Source: Streptomyces sp. AC1-42W
GTDB taxonomy: Bacteria; Actinomycetota; Actinomycetes; Streptomycetales; Streptomycetaceae
Direction of reading: 5' to 3'
Assembly (NCBI RefSeq): GCF_003248355.1
Contig: NZ_QKWY01000001.1
Span: 3,306,001 to 3,370,000 of the forward strand
DNA: 64,000 bases
Shown here piece by piece: positions 25,902 to 34,741 of the stretch. Made by a program: the position numbers and the translations under genes. A model generated the notes under the pieces. That model saw only the letters and a list, made by a program, of their open reading frames with translations. It did no database searches and had not been told where the DNA came from. Numbering within the stretch: the stretch's first letter is position 1; every line of letters starts with the position of its first letter.

Positions 25902-27068
25902 TTGAGGATTCTGCACACATCGGACTGGCACCTGGGCCGGTCGTTCCACCGGGTCTCCCTGCTCGACGCCCAGGCCGCCTACCTCGACCACCTGGTGGAC
26001 ACGGTCCGCGAGCACGAGGTCGACGCCGTCGTCGTGGCCGGCGACGTCTACGACCGCGCGGTCCCCCCGCTCAGCGCGGTACGGCTCTTCGACGACGCCC
26101 TGCACCGCCTGGCCGACGCCGGGGTGCCCACGGTGATGATCTCCGGCAACCACGACTCGGCCCGCCGGCTCGGCGTCGGCGCCGGACTCATCGGCCGGGC
26201 CGGCATCCATCTGCGCACCGACCCCGCGCACTGCGGCACGCCCGTCGTGCTCCCCGACGCCCACGGGGACGTGGCGTTCTACGGGCTCCCCTATCTGGAA
26301 CCCGCCCTGGCCAAGGACGTCCTCAAGGCCGGACGGGCCGGCCACGAGGCCGTGCTCACCGCCGCCATGGACCGCGTCCGTGCCGACCTTGCCGGGCGCC
26401 CCGCCACCACCCGCTCCGTCGTCCTCGCCCACGCCTTCGTCGCCGGCGGCGAGGCCAGCGACAGCGAACGCGACATCACCGTGGGCGGCGTCGCCGCCGT
26501 GCCCGCGGGCGTCTTCGACGGCGTCGACTACGTGGCCCTCGGCCACCTCCACGGCTGCCAGTCCGTCACCGACCGGGTCCGCTACTCCGGCTCCCCGCTC
26601 GCCTACTCCTTCTCCGAGGCCACCCACCGCAAGACCATGTGGCTCATCGACCTGGACGCCTCCGGCACCGTCACCGGCGAACGCGTCGACTGCCCGGTGC
26701 CCCGCCGCCTCGCCCGCATCCGGGGCCGCCTCGACGCACTCCTGGACGACCCGGCCCTCGACCGCCACGAGGACGCCTGGGTGGAGGCCACCCTCACCGA
26801 CCCGGTCCGCCCCGCCGAGCCCATGGCCCGCCTCGCCGAACGCTTCCCGCACACCCTGGGCCTCGTCTTCGAACCCGACCGGGCGCCCGACGACCCCGAG
26901 ACCTCGTACGCCCGCCGGCTGCGCGGACGCGACGACCAGAGCATCGCGGAGGACTTCGTGGCCCACGTCCGGGGCGGCTGCGGAACCGACGAGCGGGAAC
27001 GGGCGGTGCTGCGCGGCGCCTTCGACCACGTACGCGTGGAGGACGGCGTCCGCGAGGTGAACCGGTGA
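25902..27068 (+). CDS. sbcD: Exonuclease subunit SbcD
   Basis: 388 residues from TTG 25902, which puts RILHTSDWHLGRSFH at the N-terminus as in the family. It is the Mre11-type Mn-dependent nuclease of the SbcCD complex, which cuts hairpins and trims DNA ends. Metal motifs: DWH, VVVAGDVYDRA, ISGNHDSA, LAHAFV and GHLHG. The stop overlaps the sbcC start by four bases, giving equal production. Confidence 0.96.
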   Translation: MRILHTSDWHLGRSFHRVSLLDAQAAYLDHLVDTVREHEVDAVVVAGDVYDRAVPPLSAVRLFDDALHRLADAGVPTVMISGNHDSARRLGVGAGLIGRAGIHLRTDPAHCGTPVVLPDAHGDVAFYGLPYLEPALAKDVLKAGRAGHEAVLTAAMDRVRADLAGRPATTRSVVLAHAFVAGGEASDSERDITVGGVAAVPAGVFDGVDYVALGHLHGCQSVTDRVRYSGSPLAYSFSEATHRKTMWLIDLDASGTVTGERVDCPVPRRLARIRGRLDALLDDPALDRHEDAWVEATLTDPVRPAEPMARLAERFPHTLGLVFEPDRAPDDPETSYARRLRGRDDQSIAEDFVAHVRGGCGTDERERAVLRGAFDHVRVEDGVREVNR

Positions 27069-30000
27069 AGCTCCACACCCTGCGCATCACCGCGTTCGGC
27101 CCCTTCGGCACCACGCAGGAGATCGACTTCGACGCGCTCTGCGCCGCCGGCCTCTTCCTGCTCCACGGGCCGACCGGCGCAGGCAAGACCTCCGTCCTGG
27201 ACGCCGTCTGCTACGCCCTGTACGGAGCCGTCCCCGGCGCCCGGCAGAGCCCCGGCACCTCCCTGCGCAGCGACCACGCCCCGGCGGACCTGCCCACCGA
27301 GGTCCGGCTCGACCTCACCGTCGGCGGGCGCCGCCTGGAGATCACCCGCGGCCCCGCCCGCACCCGCCCCAAGAAGCGCGGCAGCGGCCACACCACGGAA
27401 AAGGCGCAGAGCCGGCTCCGCGAATACCACCCCGAGCACGGCTGGCGCGCGCTGAGCAAGTCGCACCAGGAGATCGGCGAGGAGATCACCCAGCTCCTCG
27501 GCATGAGCCGCGAGCAGTTCTGCCAGGTGGTCCTGCTGCCCCAGGGCGACTTCGCCCGCTTCCTGCGCGCCGACGCCGAGGCCCGCGGCCGGCTCCTCGG
27601 CCGGCTCTTCGACACCCGGCGCTTCGCCGCCGTGGAGGAACACCTCGCCGAACTGCGCCGGACGGCCGAGGCACAGGTCAAGGCCGGTGACGACCAGATC
27701 CTCGCGCTCGCCCAGCGCATCGCCCAGGCGGCCGGCCCCGCCGCCCGCGAGTGCCCGCTGCCCGAGGTCCGGCCCGGCGACCCCGGCCTCGCCGACGCCG
27801 TCCTGACCTGGGCCGCCACCGCCCGCAGCGCCGCCCGCGAACGGCTCGACATCGCCGCGTCGGTCCTCGCCACCGCCGAGGGACGGCACGCCGGGGCCCG
27901 CCGCGCCCTGGACGCCGAACGGGAACTCGCCGCGCTCCAGCAGCGGTACGCCGAGACCCGGCGGCGGGCCGACGCCCTGGAGGCCGGCCGCGCCGCGCAC
28001 GAGGAGGCCCGCGAACGCCTCGCGCGCGCCCGCAAGGCCGACCTCGTCGCCCCCGCCCTGGAGCTGCGCGAAGCGGCGGAGCGGGCGTACCGGCGGGCGC
28101 GCGAGGACCGCGACCACGCCCGGACCCGGCTGCCCGGGAACCTGGCCGACGCGGGCGCCGAGCAGCTGGCGGCCCTGGAACGGCGGCTCCGCGAGGAGCT
28201 GGGCGGGCTCGAATCCGCCCGGCGCGCCGAGCGGCGCGCCGCCGAGATCCACGACGAGCGCGCCGCCCTGGAACGGCAGGCCCGCGCCGACGACGACCTC
28301 GCCCGCGACACGGAGGACTGGCTCGCCGGCTGGGAGGCCACCCGCCAGGACCTCGGGGCCCGCCTGGACGCGGCCCTGGAGGCGGCGACCCGTACCGAAC
28401 TGCTGGCCCGCCGCCTCGACCCGGCCCGCCGCCGCCTGGACGCGGCCCGCCGCCGCGACGAGCTGGCCGCCGGGGTGACCGCCGCCGAGCGGGCCCTGAC
28501 CGCCGCCCGCGAACACGCCGTGGGTGCCCAGGAACACCGGCTCGACCTGCGTGAGCGCCGGCTGCGCGGCATCGCCGCCGAACTCGCAGCGCAGCTCACC
28601 GAAGGCGCGCCCTGCGCGGTCTGCGGCGCGACGGACCATCCCGCCCCGGCCCGCCCCGGCGACGGCCAGGTGGACCGCGCGGCCGAGGAGGCCGCCGAAC
28701 GCGCCCACCGCGAGGCGGAGAAGGCCCGCGCCGCGGCGCAGCAGGCCCTGGCACTGGTACGCGAACGCCACGAGACCGCCTGCGCGGAGGCGGCCGGGGA
28801 GCCGGACACCGAAACGGCGGACGGCGGACCCGGCACGGCCGGCGGGCCCGCGCCCACCGTCGCCGCCCTCGCCGCGCTCGTGGACGGCCTCGCCGACCGG
28901 CACGCGCGCGCCTACCGGACCGCCGCCGGGGCGCACGTCGCCCGCGAGGCGCTGGCCGGGGCCGAGGCGGAGCAGCGGCGGCGGCTGGAGCAGCGGCAGG
29001 GCGTGGAACAGCGGGCCGCCGCGCGGACCTCGCGGCGCGAGTCGCTGGACCGTGAGCAGACCGGCGTCGACGAGGTGCTGGAGCGTGCGCGCGGCGGACA
29101 CGCGAGCGTCGCCGAGCACGCCGCCCTCCTCCAGCGCCGGGTCGCCCTGCTGGTGGACGCGGCCGGTGCGGTGCGCGAGGAGGAGAACGCCGCCGCCCGG
29201 CTCAAGGAGGCCGACGCCCGGCTCGCGGACGCCGCGTTCCGGGCCGGGTTCGACACCCCGGAGGCCGCCGCGGCGACGCTGCTCGACGACGCCGCGCAGC
29301 GTACGCTCCAGCACCGCGTCGACGGCTGGCAGGCCGAGGGGGCGGCCGTCGCCGACCGGCTCGCGGACACCGCCGACCGGGACGCCGCCGCCCGTCCGCC
29401 CGCCGCCCCGGACGCGGCGCGCGAGGCGTGCGACCGGGCCGAGCGCGCGCTGCGCGAGGCCGCCGCCGGGCTCGACGCCGCGCGGGAACGCTGCGCCGAA
29501 CTCGGCAGGCTCTCGCAGCGCGTGGCGCACGGGGTGCGCGCGCTGGGTCCGGTCCGCGAGGAGTACGAACGCGTCGCCCGGCTCGCCGCGCTGACCGCCG
29601 GGACCTCGGCGGACAACGCGCGCAAGATGCGCCTGGAGTCGTATGTGCTGGCCGCCCGCCTTGAGCAGGTCGCCGCGGCGGCCACCGCCCGGCTGCGGCG
29701 CATGTCCTCGGGCCGCTACCAGCTCGTGCACTCCGACGCCCGCACCGGCGGCCGCCGGGCCGGGCTCGGCCTGCACGTCATCGACGCCTGGACGGGCCGC
29801 GAGCGCGACACGGCCACGCTCTCCGGCGGCGAGACGTTCTTCGCCTCGCTCGCCCTGGCGCTGGGCCTCGCCGACGTCGTCACCGACGAGGCCGGCGGCG
29901 TACGGCTGGACACCCTCTTCATCGACGAGGGGTTCGGCAGCCTCGACGACCAGACGCTGGACGAGGTGCTGGACGTCCTCGACTCGCTGCGCGAACGGGA

Positions 30001-30124
30001 CCGCAGCGTCGGCATCGTCAGCCATGTCGCCGACCTGCGCCGCCGTATCCCCGCCCAGCTCGAAGTGGTGAAGGAGCGGCACGGGTCGGCCGTGCGGCTG
30101 CGCGCGGAGGGGCTCAGCGACTGA
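27065..30124 (+). CDS. sbcC: Exonuclease subunit SbcC (Rad50-like ATPase)
   Basis: 1019 residues from GTG 27065. The N-terminal Walker A is GPTGAGKTSVLDAV. Two long Ala/Arg/Glu-rich coiled-coil arms flank a zinc hook at CAVCGATDH near residue 520. The C-terminal ABC signature LSGGETFFASLALALG and Walker B LFIDEGFGSLD complete the head. It pairs with SbcD to open and process DNA ends. The 3' end overlaps the convergent Lrp gene by 11 bp. The large antisense open frame here is a GC artefact. Confidence 0.97.
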   Translation: MKLHTLRITAFGPFGTTQEIDFDALCAAGLFLLHGPTGAGKTSVLDAVCYALYGAVPGARQSPGTSLRSDHAPADLPTEVRLDLTVGGRRLEITRGPARTRPKKRGSGHTTEKAQSRLREYHPEHGWRALSKSHQEIGEEITQLLGMSREQFCQVVLLPQGDFARFLRADAEARGRLLGRLFDTRRFAAVEEHLAELRRTAEAQVKAGDDQILALAQRIAQAAGPAARECPLPEVRPGDPGLADAVLTWAATARSAARERLDIAASVLATAEGRHAGARRALDAERELAALQQRYAETRRRADALEAGRAAHEEARERLARARKADLVAPALELREAAERAYRRAREDRDHARTRLPGNLADAGAEQLAALERRLREELGGLESARRAERRAAEIHDERAALERQARADDDLARDTEDWLAGWEATRQDLGARLDAALEAATRTELLARRLDPARRRLDAARRRDELAAGVTAAERALTAAREHAVGAQEHRLDLRERRLRGIAAELAAQLTEGAPCAVCGATDHPAPARPGDGQVDRAAEEAAERAHREAEKARAAAQQALALVRERHETACAEAAGEPDTETADGGPGTAGGPAPTVAALAALVDGLADRHARAYRTAAGAHVAREALAGAEAEQRRRLEQRQGVEQRAAARTSRRESLDREQTGVDEVLERARGGHASVAEHAALLQRRVALLVDAAGAVREEENAAARLKEADARLADAAFRAGFDTPEAAAATLLDDAAQRTLQHRVDGWQAEGAAVADRLADTADRDAAARPPAAPDAAREACDRAERALREAAAGLDAARERCAELGRLSQRVAHGVRALGPVREEYERVARLAALTAGTSADNARKMRLESYVLAARLEQVAAAATARLRRMSSGRYQLVHSDARTGGRRAGLGLHVIDAWTGRERDTATLSGGETFFASLALALGLADVVTDEAGGVRLDTLFIDEGFGSLDDQTLDEVLDVLDSLRERDRSVGIVSHVADLRRRIPAQLEVVKERHGSAVRLRAEGLSD

Positions 30125-30560
30125 TCGGGCGGCCGGGCAGCGGCGAGGAGTAGACGACGCTGGTGGTGACGGAGCCGAGGGCGCCGATCTTCCCGGACAC
30201 GGTCTCCAGATGGCTCATGGAACGGGCCGTCACCTTGAGCACGAAGCAGTCGTCACCGGTGACGTGATGGGCCTCCACGATCTCCGGCGTGGTCGCCAGC
30301 AGGTCGTGGAACGGCTTGTAGTTGCCGTTCGGGTACCGCAGCCGTACGAAGGCGAGGATCGGCAGCCCGAGCCGTTCCGGATCGACCACCGCCGCGTAGC
30401 CGCTGATCACCCCGGCCTCCTCCAGCCGGCGGACCCGCTCGGTGACGGCGCTCGGCGACATCGCCACCGCCCGCGCCAGCTCCGCGTACGAGGCGCGGCC
30501 CTCGCGCTGGAGGACATCGAGAATGCGCCAGTCCGTGGCGTCCGGGGAATAGTCGTTCAT
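30114..30560 (-). CDS. Lrp/AsnC-family regulator
   Basis: 148 residues. The N-terminal HTH is at about 8-60 (DWRILDVLQREGRASYAELARAV, split by turn, and SPSAVTERVRRLEEAGVI). The C-terminal RAM effector domain has DDCFVLKVTARSM. It starts 93 bp from the divergent rhodanese gene, which is its likely target. Members respond to amino acids as octamers. Confidence 0.92.
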   Translation of the reverse strand: MNDYSPDATDWRILDVLQREGRASYAELARAVAMSPSAVTERVRRLEEAGVISGYAAVVDPERLGLPILAFVRLRYPNGNYKPFHDLLATTPEIVEAHHVTGDDCFVLKVTARSMSHLETVSGKIGALGSVTTSVVYSSPLPGRPISR

Positions 30561-30653
30561 CCGGACAGCGAACCGTGGAATCCCCGGCGGATCAAGAGTG
30601 GTGCCGGGGATCTCGCCTTCCGGGCCGGGTGTGCCGCTCGTAGATTTTCTGTC

Positions 30654-31142
30654 ATGACCTCCCAGCCCGGCGCCACCGCCGCCCACCCCGTCCTGAACGT
30701 TCCGCCCGCCGCCCCGGCCGACGCCGTCGCCCACTTCGGTGCCTCGCTCGCCTTCCACACCGACGTCTCGGACGTGGCGGCCGCCCTCGCCGCAGACGGC
30801 GACCCCGGATTCGTCCTGCTCGACTCCCGGTCCGCCGAGTCCTGGGACCAGGGGCACATCCCGGGCGCGGTGCATCTGCCGACGGCGCTCGTCGCCGAGC
30901 GGGCCCCCCGGCTCCTCGACCCGGCCGTGCCGGTCGTCACGTACTGCTGGGGGCCCGGCTGCAACGGCGCCACCCGCGCCGCCCTCGCCCTGGCCCTGCT
31001 CGGCTACCGGGTCAAGGAGATGCTGGGCGGCTTCGAGTACTGGGCGCGCGAGGGATTCCCGTACGAGACCCGGCAGGGCGGCGCGCGGCGTACGGCCGAC
31101 CCGCTCACCGCGCCGGCCGGCACCGCCGACTGCGGCTGCTGA
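30654..31142 (+). CDS. Rhodanese-domain sulfurtransferase
   Basis: 162 residues, single rhodanese domain: VLLDSRSAESWDQGHIPGAVH, split by the loop, and the active-site loop CWGPGCNGATRAALAL with the catalytic Cys first. The tail ends DCGC, an extra Cys pair. It moves sulfane sulfur from thiosulfate or persulfides. It is divergently arranged with an Lrp regulator, a common pairing that suggests amino-acid or sulfur-linked control. Confidence 0.9.
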   Translation: MTSQPGATAAHPVLNVPPAAPADAVAHFGASLAFHTDVSDVAAALAADGDPGFVLLDSRSAESWDQGHIPGAVHLPTALVAERAPRLLDPAVPVVTYCWGPGCNGATRAALALALLGYRVKEMLGGFEYWAREGFPYETRQGGARRTADPLTAPAGTADCGC

Positions 31143-31145
31143 CGA

Positions 31146-31179
31146 CGGCCCGGCCCCGGGGGTGTCCGGGACCGGGCCG
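31146..31179. terminator. Bidirectional terminator between rhodanese and DUF885 genes
   Basis: CGGCCCGG (31146-31153) pairs with 31172-31179, with further inner pairing. It sits in the 45-bp gap between two convergent stops. Confidence 0.75.
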
Positions 31180-31187
31180 CCGGTGTG

Positions 31188-32873
31188 TCAGAGCTTCGAC
31201 AGCTCGTCCACCAGGTCGTCCAGACCCAGCGGGCCCTGGGACAGGGCCGCCATGTGCCACGCCTTGAGGTCGAAGGCGTCGCCGTGCGCCGCGCGGGCGT
31301 TCTCCCGGCCCAGCAGCCAGGCCCGCTCACCGAGCTTGTAGCCGATCGCCTGGCCCGGCATCGACAGATAGCGGGTCAGCTCGCTCTCCACGAAGTCCGC
31401 GGGACGGCCGCTGTGGTTGCCGAAGAACTCCTGGGCCAGGTCCGGCGTCCACCGCTCACCGGGGTGGAACGGCGAATCGGCCGGGATCTCCAGACCCAGG
31501 TGCATGCCGATGTCCACGATCACCCGGCAGGCGCGCATCATCTGCGCGTCCAGATAGCCGAGCCGGCGCTCCGCGTCGGGCAGGAAGCCCAGCTCGTCCA
31601 TCAGCCGCTCCGCGTACAGCGCCCAGCCCTCGGCGTTGGCGCTGACGATCCCGATGGACGCCTGGTAGCGCGACAGGCTGTCCGCCACGTGCACCCACTG
31701 GGCGAGCTGGAGGTGATGGCCGGGCACGCCCTCGTGGTACCAGGTGGACACCAGGTCGTACACCGGGAAGCGGGTCTCGCCCATGGTCGGCAGCCAGGTG
31801 CGGCCGGGCCGCGAGAAGTCCTCGGACGGGCCCGTGTAGTACGGGGCGGCGGCACCGCCGGGCGGGGCGATCCGGGACTCCACCCGGCGGACCCGCTCGG
31901 CCAGTTCGAAGTGCGTGCCGTCCAGCGCGTCGATCGCCTCGTCCATCAGGCCCTGGAGCCACGCCTGGACCTCGTCCACGCCCTCGATGTGCTTGCCGTG
32001 CACATCGAGGTGGGCCAGCGCCTCCCAGGGGCCCGCCCCCGGCAGCACCTTCTCGGCCTCGGTGCGCATCTCGGCCAGCAGCCGGTGGTACTCGGACCAG
32101 CCGTACGCGTACGCCTCGTCCAGGTCGAGGTCGGTGCCGTTGAAGTAGCGCGACCAGCGGGCGTAGCGCTCCCGGCCCACCGTGTCGGACGCGTCGCCGA
32201 TCGCGGGCGCGTACACCTCGCGCATCCAGCGCCGCAGCTCGTCCAGGGCGCCGGCGGCCTGCGCGGCCGCCGCGTCCAGTTCGTCGCGCAGGGCGTCCGG
32301 GCCGGCGGCGGCGAAGTCCTGGAAGAAGCCCTTCGTCCCGTCCCCGACCCACTCGTCGAGCTGGTCGATGAACGTGGCCGCGGCGCGCGGGCTGCCGTAC
32401 AGCTCGCGTTCCAGACCCAGCGCCAGGGACTCGCGGTAGCCGGCGAGCGCGGCCGGGACCGCCCGCAGCCGCTCGGCGACGGCCGCCCAGTCCTCGTCCG
32501 TCTCGGTGGGCGTCACCGTGAACACGTCCCGCACCGAGTGCGCCGGGGAGTGCATGTTGGAGACGGCCCGCAGCCCCTCGTCGGCCTCGTGGACGGCGAG
32601 TTCGGCCGTCAGGCGCTCCCGCAGCAGCCGGCCGCAGCGGCGTTCGGCGTCGTCGGCGGCACCGGGCAGCGCCTCCGCGCGGTCGAGGCGCGCGAGCGTG
32701 TCACGGGCCAGCGCGGCCAGCCGCTCCTGGCCGGCGGGGGAGAAGTCGGGAAGACGGCGCGAGCTTGCCGCGACACCGAGATAGGTACCGGAGATCGGGT
32801 CGAGTTCGATGAATGCGTCGACGTAGGCGTCGGCGATCTGGCGCGGCAGCGCGCTGCTGGAAGAGTCTGGCAT
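31188..32873 (-). CDS. DUF885-family putative metallopeptidase
   Basis: 561 residues from ATG 32873. The zinc motif HEGVPGHHLQ is at about 380 (HExxH-like), with VSTWYHEG before it and EGWALYAERLMDELGF after it supplying a third ligand. DUF885 proteins are M3/M32-like peptidases of unknown substrate; no signal peptide is visible, so it is cytosolic. It lies head-to-tail behind an Lrp gene on the same strand. Confidence 0.88.
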   Translation of the reverse strand: MPDSSSSALPRQIADAYVDAFIELDPISGTYLGVAASSRRLPDFSPAGQERLAALARDTLARLDRAEALPGAADDAERRCGRLLRERLTAELAVHEADEGLRAVSNMHSPAHSVRDVFTVTPTETDEDWAAVAERLRAVPAALAGYRESLALGLERELYGSPRAAATFIDQLDEWVGDGTKGFFQDFAAAGPDALRDELDAAAAQAAGALDELRRWMREVYAPAIGDASDTVGRERYARWSRYFNGTDLDLDEAYAYGWSEYHRLLAEMRTEAEKVLPGAGPWEALAHLDVHGKHIEGVDEVQAWLQGLMDEAIDALDGTHFELAERVRRVESRIAPPGGAAAPYYTGPSEDFSRPGRTWLPTMGETRFPVYDLVSTWYHEGVPGHHLQLAQWVHVADSLSRYQASIGIVSANAEGWALYAERLMDELGFLPDAERRLGYLDAQMMRACRVIVDIGMHLGLEIPADSPFHPGERWTPDLAQEFFGNHSGRPADFVESELTRYLSMPGQAIGYKLGERAWLLGRENARAAHGDAFDLKAWHMAALSQGPLGLDDLVDELSKL

Positions 32874-32912
32874 ACCGACATCCTCATACGATGAGGGGCC
32901 CCGCGTCACCAT

Positions 32913-33434
32913 CTAATCGGTGGAACGGACCTGTCCCGGCAGCGGCCCGGACCCCGCCCCCGGCACCGGCGGAAGCAGCGGACCGCACTCCCACTGCTGG
33001 AAGATCAGCCGCGTCTCCACCCGCGCCACCTCGCGCCGCGAGGTGAACTCGTCCAGCACCAGCCGCTGGAGATCCGCCGTGTCCGCCACCGCCACATGCA
33101 CCAGATAGTCGTCGGGCCCGGTCAGATGGAACAGCGCCCGCGACTCCGGCAGTGACCTGATCCGCTCCACGAACGGCCCGATCAGCTCCCGGCGGTGCGG
33201 CCGCACCTGTACGGAGAGCAGCGCCTCCAGACCCCGGCCCAGCCGGGCGGGGTCCAGCCGCAGCTGGTGCCCGAGGATCACGCCCGTACGGCGCAGCCGG
33301 GTCACCCGGTCCAGACACGTCGACGGCGCGACGCCCACCTCGGCCGCCAGCTCCCGGTACGTGGTCCGGGCGTCGTTCTGCAACAGCCGCAGAATGTGCA
33401 GATCGACCGTGTCGAGAGCGACGGATTCAGTCAT
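32913..33434 (-). CDS. Lrp/AsnC-family regulator
   Basis: 173 residues. The HTH is at about 7-58 (VDLHILRLLQNDARTTYREL, AEVGVAPSTCLDRVTRL). The RAM domain contains HLTGPDDYLVHVAVAD. It is divergent from the Met gamma-lyase-like gene with a 59-bp gap, so it probably controls that gene in response to a sulfur or branched amino acid. Confidence 0.92.
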   Translation of the reverse strand: MTESVALDTVDLHILRLLQNDARTTYRELAAEVGVAPSTCLDRVTRLRRTGVILGHQLRLDPARLGRGLEALLSVQVRPHRRELIGPFVERIRSLPESRALFHLTGPDDYLVHVAVADTADLQRLVLDEFTSRREVARVETRLIFQQWECGPLLPPVPGAGSGPLPGQVRSTD

Positions 33435-33493
33435 TCGCCGAACGTAGCACGGGGATTCGGCCCCTTGACCCGGTCAGCGTTCAGAGTGCGGGC

Positions 33494-34741
33494 ATGGACA
33501 CCGACTCCGTGCCGCAGCCCGCGACGACAACCCCGTCCAGGGCCCTCGCCACCGAAGCCGTGCACGCCGGACGCGACGACCTCGCGGCCGGCGGCCTGCA
33601 CGCCGCACCGATCGACCTGTCGACCACCTACCCCTCGTACGACTCCCGCGCCGAGGCCGAGCGGATCGACGCCTTCGCCACCACCGGGGCCCGCCCGGAC
33701 GGCCCGCCCGTCTACGCCCGGCTCGACAACCCGACGAACGCCCGCTTCGAAACGGCCCTGGCCCGCCTGGAGGGCACCGAGAGCGCGGTGTCGTTCGCCA
33801 GCGGCATGGCCGCGCTCACCGCCGTCCTGCTGGCCCGCGCCGGCGAGGGACTGCGCCATGTGGTGGCCGTCCGCCCGCTGTACGGATGCAGCGACCATCT
33901 GCTGGGCGCCGGGCTCCTCGGCACCGAGGTGACCTGGACGGACCCGGCCGGCATCGCCGAGGCCATCCGGCCCGACACCGCCCTGGTCATCGTGGAGACC
34001 CCCGCCAACCCGACGCTCGCCGAGGTGGACATCCGGGCCGTCGCCCACTCCTGCGGCGCGGTCCCGCTGCTGGTCGACAACACCTTCGCCACCCCCGTCC
34101 TCCAGCGCCCCGTCGAGCACGGCGCGCGGATCGTGCTGCACAGCGCCACGAAGTACCTGGGCGGCCACGGCGACGTGATGGGCGGGGTCGTCGCCTGCGA
34201 CGAGGAGTTCGCCGCGGTGCTGCGCCGGGTCCGGTTCGCCACCGGCGGCGTGCTGCACCCGATGGCCGGCTATCTGCTGCTGCGCGGCCTGTCCACCCTG
34301 CCGGTACGGGTCCGGGCCGCGTCCGCGACCGCCGCCGAACTGGCCCGCAGGCTCACCGCCGACCCGCGGATCGAACGCGTCCACTACCCGAAGATCGGCG
34401 GCGCGATGGTCTCCTTCGAGGTCGCCGGCGACCCGCACCGGGTCATCGCCGGGGTACGGCTGATCACGCCGGCCGTCAGCCTCGGCAGCGTGGACACCCT
34501 CATCCAGCACCCGGCCTCCATCAGCCACCGCATCGTGGCGGAGGGCGACCGGCACGCCGCCGGCGTCGGCGACCGGCTGCTGCGCATGTCGGTCGGCCTG
34601 GAGGACGCCGACGACCTCTGGGCCGACCTCGACCGGGCCCTGGACGGCGCGGACGCCGCCCGCCCCGCCGTCAGCGCTCGGCCTGCTCGTACGGCAGCGG
34701 CGGCAGGGAGCGCGCCGGGGCCGGGGACGGGCGCGCGGTGA
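33494..34741 (+). CDS. Cys/Met-metabolism PLP enzyme (Met gamma-lyase-like)
   Basis: 415 residues. It is a fold-type I trans-sulfuration enzyme: YARLDNPTNARFE, SGMAALTAVLL, VETPANPTLAEVD, DNTFATPVLQRP, and the PLP Lys in HSATKYLGGHGDVMGG. The C-terminal half has SLGSVDTLIQHPAS and LLRMSVGLED. The group covers cystathionine gamma-lyase/synthase and Met gamma-lyase; the divergent Lrp regulator favours catabolic use (Met gamma-lyase). The gene overlaps the convergent GNAT gene by 71 bp and has an unusual Ala/Pro-rich C-terminus there. Confidence 0.88.
   Translation: MDTDSVPQPATTTPSRALATEAVHAGRDDLAAGGLHAAPIDLSTTYPSYDSRAEAERIDAFATTGARPDGPPVYARLDNPTNARFETALARLEGTESAVSFASGMAALTAVLLARAGEGLRHVVAVRPLYGCSDHLLGAGLLGTEVTWTDPAGIAEAIRPDTALVIVETPANPTLAEVDIRAVAHSCGAVPLLVDNTFATPVLQRPVEHGARIVLHSATKYLGGHGDVMGGVVACDEEFAAVLRRVRFATGGVLHPMAGYLLLRGLSTLPVRVRAASATAAELARRLTADPRIERVHYPKIGGAMVSFEVAGDPHRVIAGVRLITPAVSLGSVDTLIQHPASISHRIVAEGDRHAAGVGDRLLRMSVGLEDADDLWADLDRALDGADAARPAVSARPARTAAAAGSAPGPGTGAR

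Noticed and set aside
26603-30082. Very long leftward open frame (over 1100 codons)
   Set aside because: Fully antisense to sbcD/sbcC, Ala/Gly/Arg-rich with no domain; a normal shadow in GC-rich DNA.
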